The notes beneath the pieces were generated by a model. That model was not told the origin of the DNA and did not search any database. It saw only the letters and a program-made list of their open reading frames with translations. A DNA stretch of 64,000 nucleotides from Cladobotryum mycophilum (lineage: Eukaryota > Ascomycota > Sordariomycetes > Hypocreales > Hypocreaceae), in NCBI GenBank assembly GCA_036429605.1, contig JAVFKD010000015.1, positions 3,061,421-3,125,420 on the forward strand, given 5' to 3'. Made by a program: the position numbers and the translations under genes. Below, in pieces: positions 1-11,454 of the stretch; the stretch's first letter is position 1, and every line of letters starts with the position of its first letter.

Positions 1-1144
1 AGTGGGCTCTCTTTATAGCTCGTAGAGCTAGGTTATAGCTATTACGAGCTTCTTTCCAGATCGCTAGGGTTATTGCCGTTGGGCCTGCCTTGTACAGTCG
101 TGTAGCTCTGTTTAAAGCTTTCCGTAGGTCCTTCAGCTCGTCGTTCCACCAGGGCTTAGAGCGTTCAGAGGGTCTTTGCCTAGCTATAGCTAGTTCAGCT
201 GCTTCTAGGATAGTATCTCTGAGGAGGTTAGCTATCTCATCCCAACTAGAGGTGCCGATTAGCTGATCTATCTGAGCAAGGGCTCTGGGCTCTGCTCTGG
301 TTAACAATTTGCTATAGGCCTTCCAGTCGGCTTTCTTATAGTTAAACAATGGTTGTCTTGTTTGATACAAGCGGCTTGTTCCTAGAGGCCTTGATACATA
401 GGCTTCAAAGGTAAGAGCCTCGTGGTCAGAGCCAGTTGCTGGTGCGGCTTGCCAGTTACCCCAGCTAAGGGCTTGGAAGCCTATGCTAAAAGCTAGATCT
501 ATTACAGAAGGTCTCCGTAGGTTCTCTCTGTGATAGGTACCGCCGAGCTTTATAGCCTTACTAGTATCAACCAATAAGGTAGCCTGCTGGCTATCAAGCC
601 ACTGGACTAGGCTATTAGCTCGGGCTGTTGGCTTGGCCTGAGTGTTCCAGCGAGTGTGGTGAAGGTTGAAATCTCCTGCTAGGATAGAAGGTTGTTTAAG
701 CCTGCCTATTGGGAAAAGTGATCGTTCAATTGTATGTAGGCCTTGTTGATTGGCCTGTTGACTAGCTTGTTGGGGTTGTTCATTGTATAGGTTGATTAAG
801 AGGAATGGTTCAATGCCTAGTATCTCAATAGCTAGGATATCAGGATCGTTGAAGAGGTCGTAGCGGGGTGTAAACTCTAGCTGGCTAGCTTTTCTAACAT
901 ATGATAAGACTCTAGGTCTACTTTTTATGCTTGAGGGGCTAGAGCCAGGTTGTGGTGTAATAAGGTTATATGCTGTGTGTTCTAGTGCAATCCAGTTACC
1001 TGTTTCCTTATTTCTAGAGCAGTAGGGTTCCTGAAGCATGATAATATCAGCCTTGGCTTCTAAAGCTAGCTGTAGGGCTGTGTGGTGTACTGTGTCGGTT
1101 CTGTGTGTGTTATGTTGGAAGATCTTGAGATAGCTTTCTAGCAT
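1..1144 (-). CDS. LINE 1 ORF2, endonuclease domain (partial, runs off the window)
   Basis: I translated the minus strand from the ATG at 1144-1142 to base 1 and found 381 codons without a stop. The N-terminal domain is an exonuclease-endonuclease-phosphatase (APE-like) domain. It has the LQEPY block near residue 37, the NLYNEQ block near residue 120, GDFNLHHTRW near residue 157 and a terminal SDHE near residue 225, which carry the metal-binding and catalytic Glu, Asp, Asn and His residues. A basic linker with a PWW motif follows. The reverse transcriptase domain would lie beyond the window start. The ATG overlaps the last 7 nt of ORF1, so translation probably depends on re-initiation or coupling. 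The protein nicks target DNA and primes reverse transcription. Confidence 0.88.
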   Translation of the reverse strand, partial: MLESYLKIFQHNTHRTDTVHHTALQLALEAKADIIMLQEPYCSRNKETGNWIALEHTAYNLITPQPGSSPSSIKSRPRVLSYVRKASQLEFTPRYDLFNDPDILAIEILGIEPFLLINLYNEQPQQASQQANQQGLHTIERSLFPIGRLKQPSILAGDFNLHHTRWNTQAKPTARANSLVQWLDSQQATLLVDTSKAIKLGGTYHRENLRRPSVIDLAFSIGFQALSWGNWQAAPATGSDHEALTFEAYVSRPLGTSRLYQTRQPLFNYKKADWKAYSKLLTRAEPRALAQIDQLIGTSSWDEIANLLRDTILEAAELAIARQRPSERSKPWWNDELKDLRKALNRATRLYKAGPTAITLAIWKEARNSYNLALRAIKRAH

Positions 1145-2439
1145 GAGATGGCCTTATAAGTCTCGCAGTCTGTGCTATTTGCCTGGTGGTTACCCATGCA
1201 GTTGGCACATTTGGGTTCCTGGTGTTGGCAGCTAGAGCTGGCCTTGCAGCTAGGGCAGCTGTGGTTCTTTGTGTTATGACTACCAGCACATATAGCACAT
1301 TTGTAGGCCTTTCGGCAGCTCCCAGAGTCATGGTTAAAGCCTAAGCAACGGAAGCACTGGGTCTTAGTTGTATAGGCTCTGTACGGGACTACTTTAGTTC
1401 TAACCCCAGCTATATATAATCCTTGCTTTTTGCTATACTTACTGTATGCTTCTGTTGGTACTGCAAATACTACTGAGCCGGCTTTTTGTTCCTCGGATGG
1501 TGTTTTAAGCCATCTGGGTTGGCCAATAGTCTTGATTGGGTTAAAGGTTTCTGTTTCTTCCTGGAAGATACTAAGGATATCTAGTTCTTCTAGGATTGGT
1601 ACCCCATGAGCTACTAGTTTGATCCATTTGGTGGGGGCCTCGGCTAGTTTGATCGGGTAGTCTTGGAAGGTCTTTTCCAAGAGGTCTTGTTGGGTGAGAA
1701 GGTTGCTGGCTAGCTGAGCTGATGTGGCTGTGATAACTATGTTATTTCTAGCTGATTGCTGTACACTAGCTATGCTCTTGGCTCCAAGAGCTTGGTTTAG
1801 CTTGTTCCTTAGTGTAATCGAGGGCAGTGGTTTTTGGAAGCTATATCCGGTTTCTAGCTTGAGAACAACTTGTAGGTCTGTTTTCCTAGGATTCTGAGGT
1901 GCTGTTTTAGCTGCTATAGGTTCCTTAGCTGCTGTGGGTTCCTTGGCTGCTATAGTTCTTTTTGGGGTTTGTTCTGCCCATTGGCTGTTTTCTAGGCCCT
2001 TCTTGGCTATGAAGCTATAGGAAGGTGCTCTTGGTTGTTCCTGTTGTTCTAATTTGATTGCCTCTTTTAGCTGGCTAATAAGGTCTTCATAGAAGGGTTG
2101 GATAGCTTGGGCTTTAGTTATAGCCTCAAGAGCAGTTTGGATGTGCTGTAGGGCATTTGGGGTTTTCTGTTGTTGTTGTTGGGCCTCTTGGGCCTCTCGG
2201 GCCTCTCTGTCGAGTTGTTCATTTGGGTCAATGTCTGAATTTATCTCCATCGCATCCGTGGCTTCTGGGCTGGTAGTTTTTAGGCTAGTAGTTTTAGCCA
2301 CTGTGGCTTGGGCTTGGGCTTGAGCTAGGGCCATTTGTGCCATGGCCTTAGCGGTGGCTCTAGCTGTGGCTATGATCACGGCGCGTTCGTCGCGTCTGCC
2401 GCGTCGGGCGAGCTTTTCTTGAGCTCTTGTGCAGACCAT
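1138..2439 (-). CDS. LINE 1 ORF1, gag-like nucleic-acid-binding protein
   Basis: 433 aa, complete. The N-terminal third is rich in Ala and Gln, with a QQQQQ run near residue 90 and a likely coiled coil. The middle is basic and RNA-binding-like, and the C-terminus has three zinc knuckles. The first, from residue 362, is a canonical C-x2-C-x4-H-x4-C. The second starts near residue 381 and the third near 411 (C-x2-C-x3-H-x6-C). This organisation is typical of ORF1 proteins of Tad1/I/R1-like elements, which package element RNA into ribonucleoprotein particles. The start at 2439 is the first ATG after the 5' UTR, and the same start region can be traced in the mutated copy near 34960. ORF1 ends 7 nt inside ORF2. 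Confidence 0.85.
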   Translation of the reverse strand: MVCTRAQEKLARRGRRDERAVIIATARATAKAMAQMALAQAQAQATVAKTTSLKTTSPEATDAMEINSDIDPNEQLDREAREAQEAQQQQQKTPNALQHIQTALEAITKAQAIQPFYEDLISQLKEAIKLEQQEQPRAPSYSFIAKKGLENSQWAEQTPKRTIAAKEPTAAKEPIAAKTAPQNPRKTDLQVVLKLETGYSFQKPLPSITLRNKLNQALGAKSIASVQQSARNNIVITATSAQLASNLLTQQDLLEKTFQDYPIKLAEAPTKWIKLVAHGVPILEELDILSIFQEETETFNPIKTIGQPRWLKTPSEEQKAGSVVFAVPTEAYSKYSKKQGLYIAGVRTKVVPYRAYTTKTQCFRCLGFNHDSGSCRKAYKCAICAGSHNTKNHSCPSCKASSSCQHQEPKCANCMGNHQANSTDCETYKAISC

Positions 2440-2619
2440 CTTCAGGGACTGCTATCCCTTCCGCAATCGCGTGCGGAGGGGTGCAAGTTTGATAGATAGA
2501 TAGAGACGAGGATATAGGTGGTTTTAAAGCAAAAAGCGGGTTCATTCGGATTGCGAGGCTGAATACTTTCCTGTTTGAGTTATAATCGACGTATATAGAG
2601 CCACCTTTCTGTTAGCTGT

Positions 2620-5600
2620 TATATTTGGCCATCAAAGGCTAGCTAGATTTTCCTATTTGATAGAAAGGAATCAACCCTAACTATACCTTACTATAATAGG
2701 ATATATAGCTAAGCCTAGATTCTATAATTAATCTCTTTAAGGCTTTTAATCTTTATTATAGCCATTTAATTATTAATAAAGATATAGATTATTAATTAGT
2801 TTATTTTAAATAATAATAAAATATCTAAGACCTTAAAAATTATTATAAGCTTAATATTAATTATTTTTATATAAGATTTTAAATTCTAAAATCTTATTAC
2901 TTTTACTATTTTTATTACTTTAGTTTATTAGCTTAGATTATTTTTATAATATATATATAAATTAATAATAGTATTTTTATAAGTATTTTATAAATTATTT
3001 ATATAAAAGATTTAATAACTATTAAAAATAAAATCTTTTAATAACTATAAGTATTATTTTTTAATTTTTTTTAAGGTTTAATTAATTAAAATAATAGCTT
3101 TAGATTTTTTATTTTAAAGGATCTATTAAACTAAATCTTATTTTTTATTTTTTTATACTTTTTAATAGTTTTATTAAAGCTAATTAATAATCTAATAAGT
3201 TATATTAGTATAGTTATATTAATTATAATTAATTAAATTAGGTAGGTTTCTAAAAGGGTTTAAGTATAAAGGCTATACTTAAGGTAGGCTTTTTAAAGCC
3301 TAACTTTAACCAAAGGGATAGTTACTTTTAGTTTTAGTATTTTATAAGAAGACCTTTTAAAAGTCTTTAGTATTCTAGCTAGGGTAAGGTTTTATAGCTA
3401 TTAGAGTTAATAAATAAAGTTTTTTTATTTTGGTTTTTTATATTAAAAAAAGACTTTATAATCTACTATAAAGCTTATATAAGCTATATATAATAGTTAT
3501 AAAACTTATATAGGTAACCTGTATTATATATTATCTAGCCTTTAAAAGCTTTAAAAGGCTTTAGTAATCTATTTAAGCTTTTTTATTATATAGTATTTAA
3601 AATTAAGTTAATAGTTTAGTTAAACCTTTAGCTATTTAACTAATGGTTTAGTCTTAATTATTAAATTAGTTATAATAAGTTTTTTTATTATTAATTAGTA
3701 TTATTTTATAAAATAAATAAACTTGGTTTTGCTTAGGTTAAACTAGATTTCTTAAGGTTTTATTTTCTTAATAAGCTTAATTACTATAGTTTTTAAAGCT
3801 TTATAGTTCTAATAGATTAATTTTAATAATATAAATAAACTAAAGTTATTAATATAGCTAAGCTAAAAGGCCTAATTTATTATTATATGTTTAATATAAA
3901 TTAAAAATAAATTAAAAAATATAAATAATTCTTATAAGATCCCTATACTTATATCTATTAGTTATTATATTTAATTATTAAAAACTAGCTAGATTCTTTT
4001 ATTTAATAAAAAGAAATCTACCTAATTAATAAAGGTTTTAGAAAAATTTAGTTTTTTTAATATCCCTAATAGCTTTAGCTTTAATATATAATTAAAAGTA
4101 TTTTTAATGTTTAGGAATAAGGTTATAATTACTATTTAATTAATAGTTTTTTTTTAATAGTTATTGGTTTTTGATATAGTTTATAAATAAAAGAATTATA
4201 TTAATAGTTAATTTTTATTTTTGGTTATTAAGTTAGGTTAGGTTTAGAAAGTTTTGTATAAAAGCTAGATAGTTTAGTTTATTTATAATTATTTCTTTTT
4301 AACTAATTAGCTAATACCCTACTGTAAATAAGGCTTAATAAGCTTTATTTAATAGGGTTAGTATTATTAAGTAAGTCTTTTATATTAGGAGGAAATTAAT
4401 TATATTAAAGCCTAAGGCTTTTTTGTTAAAGGATAAAAAGATAGCCTGTTAGACCTTTATATCCTCTAGCTTTAGCTATTTCTAGTAAGTCTTTTCGGGT
4501 ATAGGTCTTATTGGTTTTTCTTAATTAATTATAGATAGTTTTTAAAAGTTATTTTTTAATTATTATAGTTAATGTTTTAAGGTTTTAGTTAGTCTTATAG
4601 TTAGTCTTATAGTTGATTTTAGTATTGTATTAGCTGTAGACCGTAAGTCTAGCTAGTCTATTAATTTAGATCTTAGCCGACTAGGAATTTAAACCTCTAT
4701 TTTTAACCTTCTAGCTGATTCAGTATGGCTAATAGTAAAGGTAAGGAATAGTATCTGTAAAAAGACTATATATTTCTCCTTAAAGGTCTAAGCCTATTAT
4801 TATTAGTTTTTTTTAATATATGTAATACTAGGAAAACTATTATTTTAGTATACCTTAGTATATTTATATACTTTATAAATATTTATAATTATAACCTTTT
4901 TAAAAAAACTATTTTAATAAGTTTTTTTTATAGTTTATAGGGCTAGGTTATAGTTATTATAAGTTTTTTTCTAGATTACTAAGATTATTATTATTAAGCC
5001 TGTCTTATATAATTATATAGTTTTATTTAAAGCTTTTTGTAGGTCTTTTAGCTTATTGTTCTACTAGGGCTTAAAATATTTAAACGGTTTTTGTTTAGTT
5101 ATAGCTAGTTTAGCTGTTTTTAAGATAATATCTTTAAGAAAATTAGCTATTTTATTCTAGCTAAAGGTATTAATTAATTAATTTAATTAAGTAAAAGCTT
5201 TAGACTTTATTTTAATTAATAATTTATTATAGGTTTTTTAATTAATCTTTTTATAATTAAATAATAGTTATTATATTTAATATAAGTAATTTATTTTTAA
5301 AGGCTTTAATATATAGGCTTTAAAAGTAAGAGTTTTATAATTAGAGTTAATTATTAGAATAATTTATTAATTACTTTAGTTAAAAGCTTAAAAGCTTATA
5401 TTAAAAGCTAGATGTATTATAAAAAGTCTTTATAGGTTTTTTTATAATAGGTATTATTAAGTTTTATAGTTTTATTAATATTAATTAATAGAGTAGTTTA
5501 CTGGTTATCTAGTTATTGGACTAGGCTATTAGTTTAGGCTATAGCTATTAGCTTAGCTTAAGTGTTCCAGTAAGTATGGTAAAGGTTAAAGTCTTCTGCT

Positions 5601-7460
5601 AGAATAGAAGGTTATTTAAGCCTGTTTATTAAGAAAAGTAATCGTTTAATTATATATAGGCCTTATTGATTAGTTATTTGATTAGCTGTTTAGGCTATTT
5701 AATTGGCCTGTTAGTTAGCTTATTAAGGCTATTTATTATATAGATTGATTAGGAGAAATGGTTTAATACCTAGTATCTTAATAGCTAAGATATTAGGATT
5801 ATTAAAAAAATTATAGTAAAAAGTAAACTTTAATTAATTAGTTTTTTTAATATATAATAAGACTTTAGGTCTAATTTTTATATTTAAAGGACTAGAGCTA
5901 GATTATAGTATAATAAGGTTATATATTATATATTCTAGTATAATCTAATTATCTGTTTTTTTATTATTAAAGCAATAGGGTTCTTAGAGTATAATAATAT
6001 TAGCCTTAGCCTTTAAGACTAGCTATAAGGCTATATAATATATTATATTAGTTTTATATATATTATATTAAAAGATCTTAAGATAGTTTTTTAGTATAAG
6101 ATAGCTTTATAGGTCTTATAGTCTATACTATTTGCCTGGTAATTACTTATATAGTTAGTATATTTAGGTTCTTAGTATTAGTAACTAGAGCTAGTCTTAT
6201 AGCTAAGGTAATTATAGTTTTTTATATTATAGCTATTAGTACATATAATATATTTATAAGCTTTATAATAATTCTTAGTATTATAGTTAAAGCCTAAGTA
6301 ATAAAAGTATTAGGTTTTAGCTATATAAGCTTTATATAGGATTATTTTAGTTTTAATCTTAGCTATATAAAATCTTTATTTTTTATTATATTTATTATAT
6401 ACCTTTATTAATACTATAAATATTCTTAAGCTAGTTTTTTATTTTATAAATAATATTTTAAGCTATTTAAGTTTATTTATAGTTTTAATTAAATTAAAGG
6501 TTTTTATTTTTTTCTAAAAGATACTAAAAATATTTATTTCTTTTAGAATTAATATTTTATAAGTTATTAGTTTAATTCATTTAGTAAGGGTTTTAATTAG
6601 TTTAATTAGTTATTTTTAAAAGGTTTTTTCTAAAAGGTTTTATTAGGTAAGAAAGTTATTGGTTAATTAAACTAATATGGCTGTAATAATTATATTATTT
6701 CTAGCTAATTGTTATATATTAGTTATATTCTTAGCTTTTAAAGCTTGGTTTAGTTTATTCCTTAGTGTGATTGAGGGTAATGGTTTTTAGAAGTTATATC
6801 CGGTTTTTAGCTTAAGAATAATTTATAGGTCTGTTTTTCTAGGCTTTTAAGGTGCTGTTTTAGCTGCTATAGATTCCTTAGCTACTGTGGTTTTTTTTAG
6901 GGTTTGTTCTGTTTATTAGTTTTGTTTTATATCTTTTTTAGCTATAGAGCTATATAAAGGTGTTCTTGGTTGTTTTTGTTATTCTAGTCTAATAGCTTCC
7001 TCTAGCTAATTAATAAAATTAGTATAGAATAATTAAATGATTTAAGCTTTGTTTATAGTCTCTAGGGTTGCTTGAATATACTATAATATATTTAAGGCTT
7101 TTAATTATTGTTATTATTAAGCCTTTTAGGCTTTTTAGGCCTTTTTGGCTAGTTGTTTGTTTAGACTATTATCTAGGGTTATTTTTATTATATTTATAGC
7201 CTTTAGACTAATAGTTTTATTAACTAAGGTTTAAGCTTAAGCTAAGGCTAATTATATTATAGTTTTAGCTATAGTTATAGTTATGGCTTTAATTGTAGCG
7301 CGTTTATTATCTCTATTACATTAAGTAAGCTTTTCTTATATTCTTATAAAAGCTATTTATAAGGGCTAATATCTCTTTCACAAGCGATTGTAGAAGGGTA
7401 TAATATTAATAGATAGAATCTATTTCCCTTAGTTAACTTATATTGTGTTTTTCTGGCGTT
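2620..7460 (-). mobile_element. LINE 1, RIP-degraded copy
   Basis: A decayed minus-strand copy of LINE 1. Bases about 4930-7400 align end to end with 1-2470. For example, 5050-5110 matches 130-190 and 7370-7420 matches 2450-2510. Nearly all differences are C to T or G to A, so both ORFs are full of stops. Bases about 2620-4930 correspond to the ORF2 reverse transcriptase half and match the reverse complement of 37300-39700 in the plus-strand copy. The 3' end seems cut where the intact copy abuts it. A short stretch at 2620-2690 is less mutated than the rest. Confidence 0.8.
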
Positions 7461-7479
7461 TTAAGCTTGATTCGGTGGC

Positions 7480-7743
7480 GTATTGGTACAGTTAAGGGTT
7501 TCTTAAACTTTGTTATATAAAAGCTATATATTATAGTAAGTATAGTAAAATAAACTATAATATATAAACTTATAAAAAAATAAAATAAAATAAAAAGAAT
7601 ATTTCTTATTTTATTATTAGTATAATAGTTATTTAATATTTTTTTAATATACATATAAAAAAAGGATTATAAAAAAGTAGTTTTATTTTAATCTAAATAA
7701 GTAGTCTACTTGTTTATGTGGTCTACTCGCTTATGGATTTTAT
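7480..7743 (+). mobile_element. Right end of a Tan1/Fot1-like element
   Basis: This stretch ends in the inverted-repeat terminus shared by many elements here, on this strand CTCGCTTATGG followed by an ACGTAATCC-like end and TA at 7744-7745. The 260 bp before it match 12590-12819 and 21330-21561, which end the same way. The left end was not found, so this is a truncated right half, and mutated. Confidence 0.55.
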
Positions 7744-9045
7744 TAGTCTTTTAATAAATAAATATATTATAATTAATCTTTTTATATATACTATAATACT
7801 ATTCTTTTATTATACTATAAACCTTCTAACTATTATCTTAGTATATTTCCTTTTATACTTACTATTTAATATCCCTTTAATTCTATAAAACTTATTTTTT
7901 TACTAGAATTAAACTCTTTTTCTATTATAGTTATATTTTCTTAACTTTTTATTATTTATTAAATATTTTATTTATTTCTTATAATATTTTAATCTTAACC
8001 TTTAATAATACTATTTAATATATTATTTTTTATATCCTTTTTATAAACTAATCTAAAATAATTAAAAGTAAAATTAATAAACTTTCTTAATAATATTTTA
8101 TTTATTTTTTAATAAATTCATTCTATAAAATCACTTTAATTAAATTATTAAATATCCTTAAAACCTAAAAGTCTAATAGTTTAATAATAATATTAACCAA
8201 TAATAATATCTATATTACTAAATCTAACCAAAAGAATATACTTTCTAGATTATAAACAATAATTCCTACCCTTCTAAAACCTACCTTAATATTATTTTTT
8301 ATTATTCTATTTTAAGATATTATATAAAATACTAATAAAAATCACTTTTTATAATATAAATTATATATATTTATATAAAACTTGTAATTTATTATTTATA
8401 AGTGTATTTAAATAATCTAAAATAGTTTATATTAAATAACTAAAATATATAAAATAAATATACTAACATATAAAATATAATAAGCTTATTATTCTTATAA
8501 AATAACTTAAAGTTTATTAAATAATAGCTTTTATACATATTAAATATTCAAAGATAATTTATACTATAAGCTTATATTTTTATATATTTATTAAAATACT
8601 AAATTTAATCTAGGCTTATTTTATATATTATTTAACTATTATAAGTTATTATAATAACCTAATAAAAACTATAATCTAATTTTTGTAATACATAAAAAGA
8701 TAATATTACCCTATAACTATGATATATAATAATATTACTTATCCTTAAATATTAGCTTTTTAGATTATAATAACCTATTCTTTATTACCTAACTTTACTT
8801 ATTTTAATTAATTATACTTTTTAATATTTATTATAACTATTTTAATTAAAATAATACCTAATATAAAACTAATTTTATTAAAATTATAAATATTTAATTT
8901 ATTAATATTATATTTTATAATTATATTATACATAAGTTAAAACTAATTTTAAATTATATTTAAATCTTTATATTTAATCTTTTAATAGTTATATTCATAA
9001 TTATAATATATTATTAGTTTTGTTTAGTATTTAATAAAATTATAA
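7744..9045. repeat. AT-rich dispersed repeat, related to 23500-24118
   Basis: Very AT-rich, with no open frame worth reporting. Bases about 7757-8360 match 23500-24118 closely, with C/T-type differences, so this is another repeat family mutated by RIP. I could not assign the family. The part at 8400-9045 has no second copy that I recognised in the window. Confidence 0.5.
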
Positions 9046-9148
9046 TGTTCTAGGCGTTTCTTGATAAGAATAACCTAGATTATAGTTAATATTAGTAATA
9101 GATTAGAGTAAGGTTAAACAATAGGTTTAATATATTATAGTTTAGGTA

Positions 9149-9228
9149 AGCAACACACTTAGCTCCAGTCCCTAAAAAGCAAGGGTCAGCAACAGGAACG
9201 CCCCGACCAGGGCGCAAAGATAATTAGC
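9149..9228. other. GC-rich 80-bp patch at the 5' end of a LINE insertion
   Basis: This patch has about half G+C, while both sides are nearly all A+T. It lies inside the 11-bp target duplication of the LINE 2 insertion but has no counterpart in the other LINE 2 copies at the expected place. It could be a template-switch chimera with another RNA. No RNA gene was recognised. Confidence 0.5.
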
Positions 9229-10340
9229 TTACTAAAAGCATTAAAACATAAATAGCCAAAGGTTTTTTTTATATAGATAATATATAAAACATAAGGCTCT
9301 ACATAAGCATAAGCCGTAAAAGAATTAATATATTAACTTTATAATAAAACTATTTAAAAACTAGAAAACTTTATAAATTTATCTAGATTAATAAGAACTA
9401 AAATAAAAAAATAAAAAAACTAAAAGTAATAAAATTAAAAGTTATAAAATTAAAAGTTATAATTAATTATACTATTAAGATTTATTAAAAATATAATAAT
9501 ATAATATATAAAGAATAATACTTATAATAATATAAATAAAATAATAATAAAAAAATTAAAAGAATTATTAATATAATAATTAAATATTAAAATTAATTTA
9601 ATACTTTTAATAAAAATAAAACTAAAATAAATAAAAATTATTTATAGATTATAATAATAATAGTAATAATAATATTAATAATAATAAAAAAAAGAAATTA
9701 AAATAATTAAATAATTAAAAAAAACCTTAAAGCTATAGGTTTAATTAATAAATTAGACTATTAATAATAAATAAATATAATATATTTTAGATTTTTTTAT
9801 TATATAATAACATATTATATAAGTATTTATAAAGAAGGCTTAAAAGTATATAATAATTAATAAAAGTAATAATAGAAAATAATAAAAGAATATAATAAAA
9901 AAGATTATTAAAAATAAAAAAATAAAATATAATTATTATTATAAAAAATAAATAATAATAGTATAAAATTAAAAGTAAGTTTATATTAAATTTATTAATA
10001 AATAATATATTAAAAATAATAATAATATAAATATAAGATTTTTATAATTAATTATAATTAAAAAGGTTTTTATAATCTAAAGGTTTTATTAATTAAAAAT
10101 ATTAATAATACTAGAAACCTAATAAATTTCTCTTAGAATAAGGCTAATAAATTATAGAATAGTTAATTAATAATAATAAAAGCCTACACTAACTTAAGCA
10201 TAATAACATAATATATACAATACAATAGGGTTTTTTTCTTTTAGTATATAAGTTTTTTTCTTATTTTCTATAATAATAAAAAGACTAAGGCCCTATCAGA
10301 TAGAATAAGCTAATTATTGTAATAATAATAATAATGATAA
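9149..10340 (+). mobile_element. LINE 2, 5'-truncated copy with (TAA)n tail and 11-bp target duplication
   Basis: This insertion sits inside the solo LTR. The 11-bp target TAGTTTAGGTA is present at 9138-9148 and again at 10341-10351, and the insertion ends in a (TAA)n-like tail, both hallmarks of target-primed reverse transcription. Bases about 9230-10340 match the reverse complement of 41755-42800 (the 3' end of LINE 2). The first 80 bases (9149-9228) are GC-rich and match nothing else I can see in LINE 2; see the findings. Confidence 0.8.
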
Positions 10341-10823
10341 TAGTTTAGGTATTAGATTATTAATAATAAATAATTATATTAATAACTAATTAAATATATA
10401 AAAAAATATAAACTAATATATATAATTATTAGATTTATTATAATTTAAATAAATATAAGGTTTTATTTTAATAAGAATAAACTAATAATCTAGTAATTAT
10501 AATATAGTAAATCAATCCTATTTAAATTATTATATATACTTAAATTAATTTTATTTAAACTATTAAATATACTTAAATTAATTTTATTTAAGTTGATTAT
10601 AATTAATTATATTACCTGGGATCTTATTATAATTATATTTTCTAATTAATAGCTTATACGAGTATTATTAAAAATAGGTCCAGTTTTATGGATAATATAA
10701 ATACAAGGTCGGGTCGTTATAAAAATATAAAGATTAATACTTATTAATCAAAACTATATTATATTTAATAAATAATTAATATATTATATCTTTTATATTA
10801 TAAAAATAGAATAAAAATAATTA

Positions 10824-11260
10824 ATATCATTCACAAGCGAGCGAACCACATAAGCAAGTGGACCACCTTTAAAACCTATATAAAATACTATTTTTAACCC
10901 CCTTATAAAAACCACTAGTTTTTAATAAAACTTAATAAGATTTTATTTATAGTATATACTATAATAGAATAATAGAATAAGATTTTTTTATATTTTATAT
11001 AACTTTATTTAAAAGGTTATTTTATATTTATAGTTATAAGATACTTTAGAATAAGCTTTTAATATAAGCTCTTAAATAAAATTATATAAAATATAAAAGA
11101 AATATTATTTTATTATTCTATTATAGTATATACTATAAATAAAATTTTATTAAGTTTTATTAAAAACTAGTGGTTTTTATAAGTGGGTTAAAATAGTATT
11201 TTATATAGGTTTTAAAGGTGGTCCGCTTGCTTATGTGGTTCGCTCGCTTGTGGATGATAT
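10824..11260. mobile_element. 437-bp Vader-like MITE with near-perfect inverted arms
   Basis: A non-coding element of 437 bp flanked by TA on both sides. It is an almost perfect palindrome with arms of about 215 bp. Its terminal repeat contains two tandem copies of an AAGCGAGCGGACCAC-like unit. The TA duplication, the size and the ACGTAATCC-type end (here mutated) resemble the non-autonomous element Vader and its relative Tan1 of Aspergillus niger, from the Fot1/pogo branch of Tc1-mariner; that comparison is from memory. It has no coding capacity and would have been moved by a transposase made elsewhere. Confidence 0.85.
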
Positions 11261-11454
11261 TAATTATTTTTATTCTATTTTTATAGTATTTCTTTATTAT
11301 AATTAATAAAAAGAATATTAAAAAAACTTTTTAAAATTTAATGTATTATTATTTTATTTATAAAGTGTTTTTTTAAAATTCTATATAAAATTATAAATAT
11401 TAATACTTTTCAAAATATTAATTAAGCTTATATAGTTTTAGGTTTTAAAAATAT

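Larger units (their letters stand above)
1..2565 (-). mobile_element. LINE 1: 5' part of an unmutated non-LTR retrotransposon
   Basis: This is the 5' half of a non-LTR retrotransposon on the minus strand: 5' UTR, ORF1 and the start of ORF2. The rest lies beyond base 1. Both frames are open, unlike the decayed copies at about 2620-7460 (minus) and 34785-40540 (plus), which align along their length with mostly C/T and G/A changes. The 5' end is placed near 2565 because the same sequence starts the plus-strand copy near 34785. The layout of a zinc-knuckle ORF1 followed by an ORF2 with an apurinic-type endonuclease is that of Tad1/I-type fungal LINEs. The clean reading frames suggest a recent arrival or escape from RIP. 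Confidence 0.85.
9051..10721 (-). repeat. Solo Gypsy LTR, split by a LINE 2 insertion
   Basis: Bases 9051-9148 and 10352-10721 together form one LTR (about 470 bp) of the family that flanks the element at 26410-33344, here reversed. The ends match the LTR ends, and the five bases AAAAT flank it on both sides (9046-9050 and 10722-10726). It is therefore a complete solo LTR with its target duplication, left by recombination between two LTRs. A 1.19-kb element later inserted into it. Confidence 0.85.
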
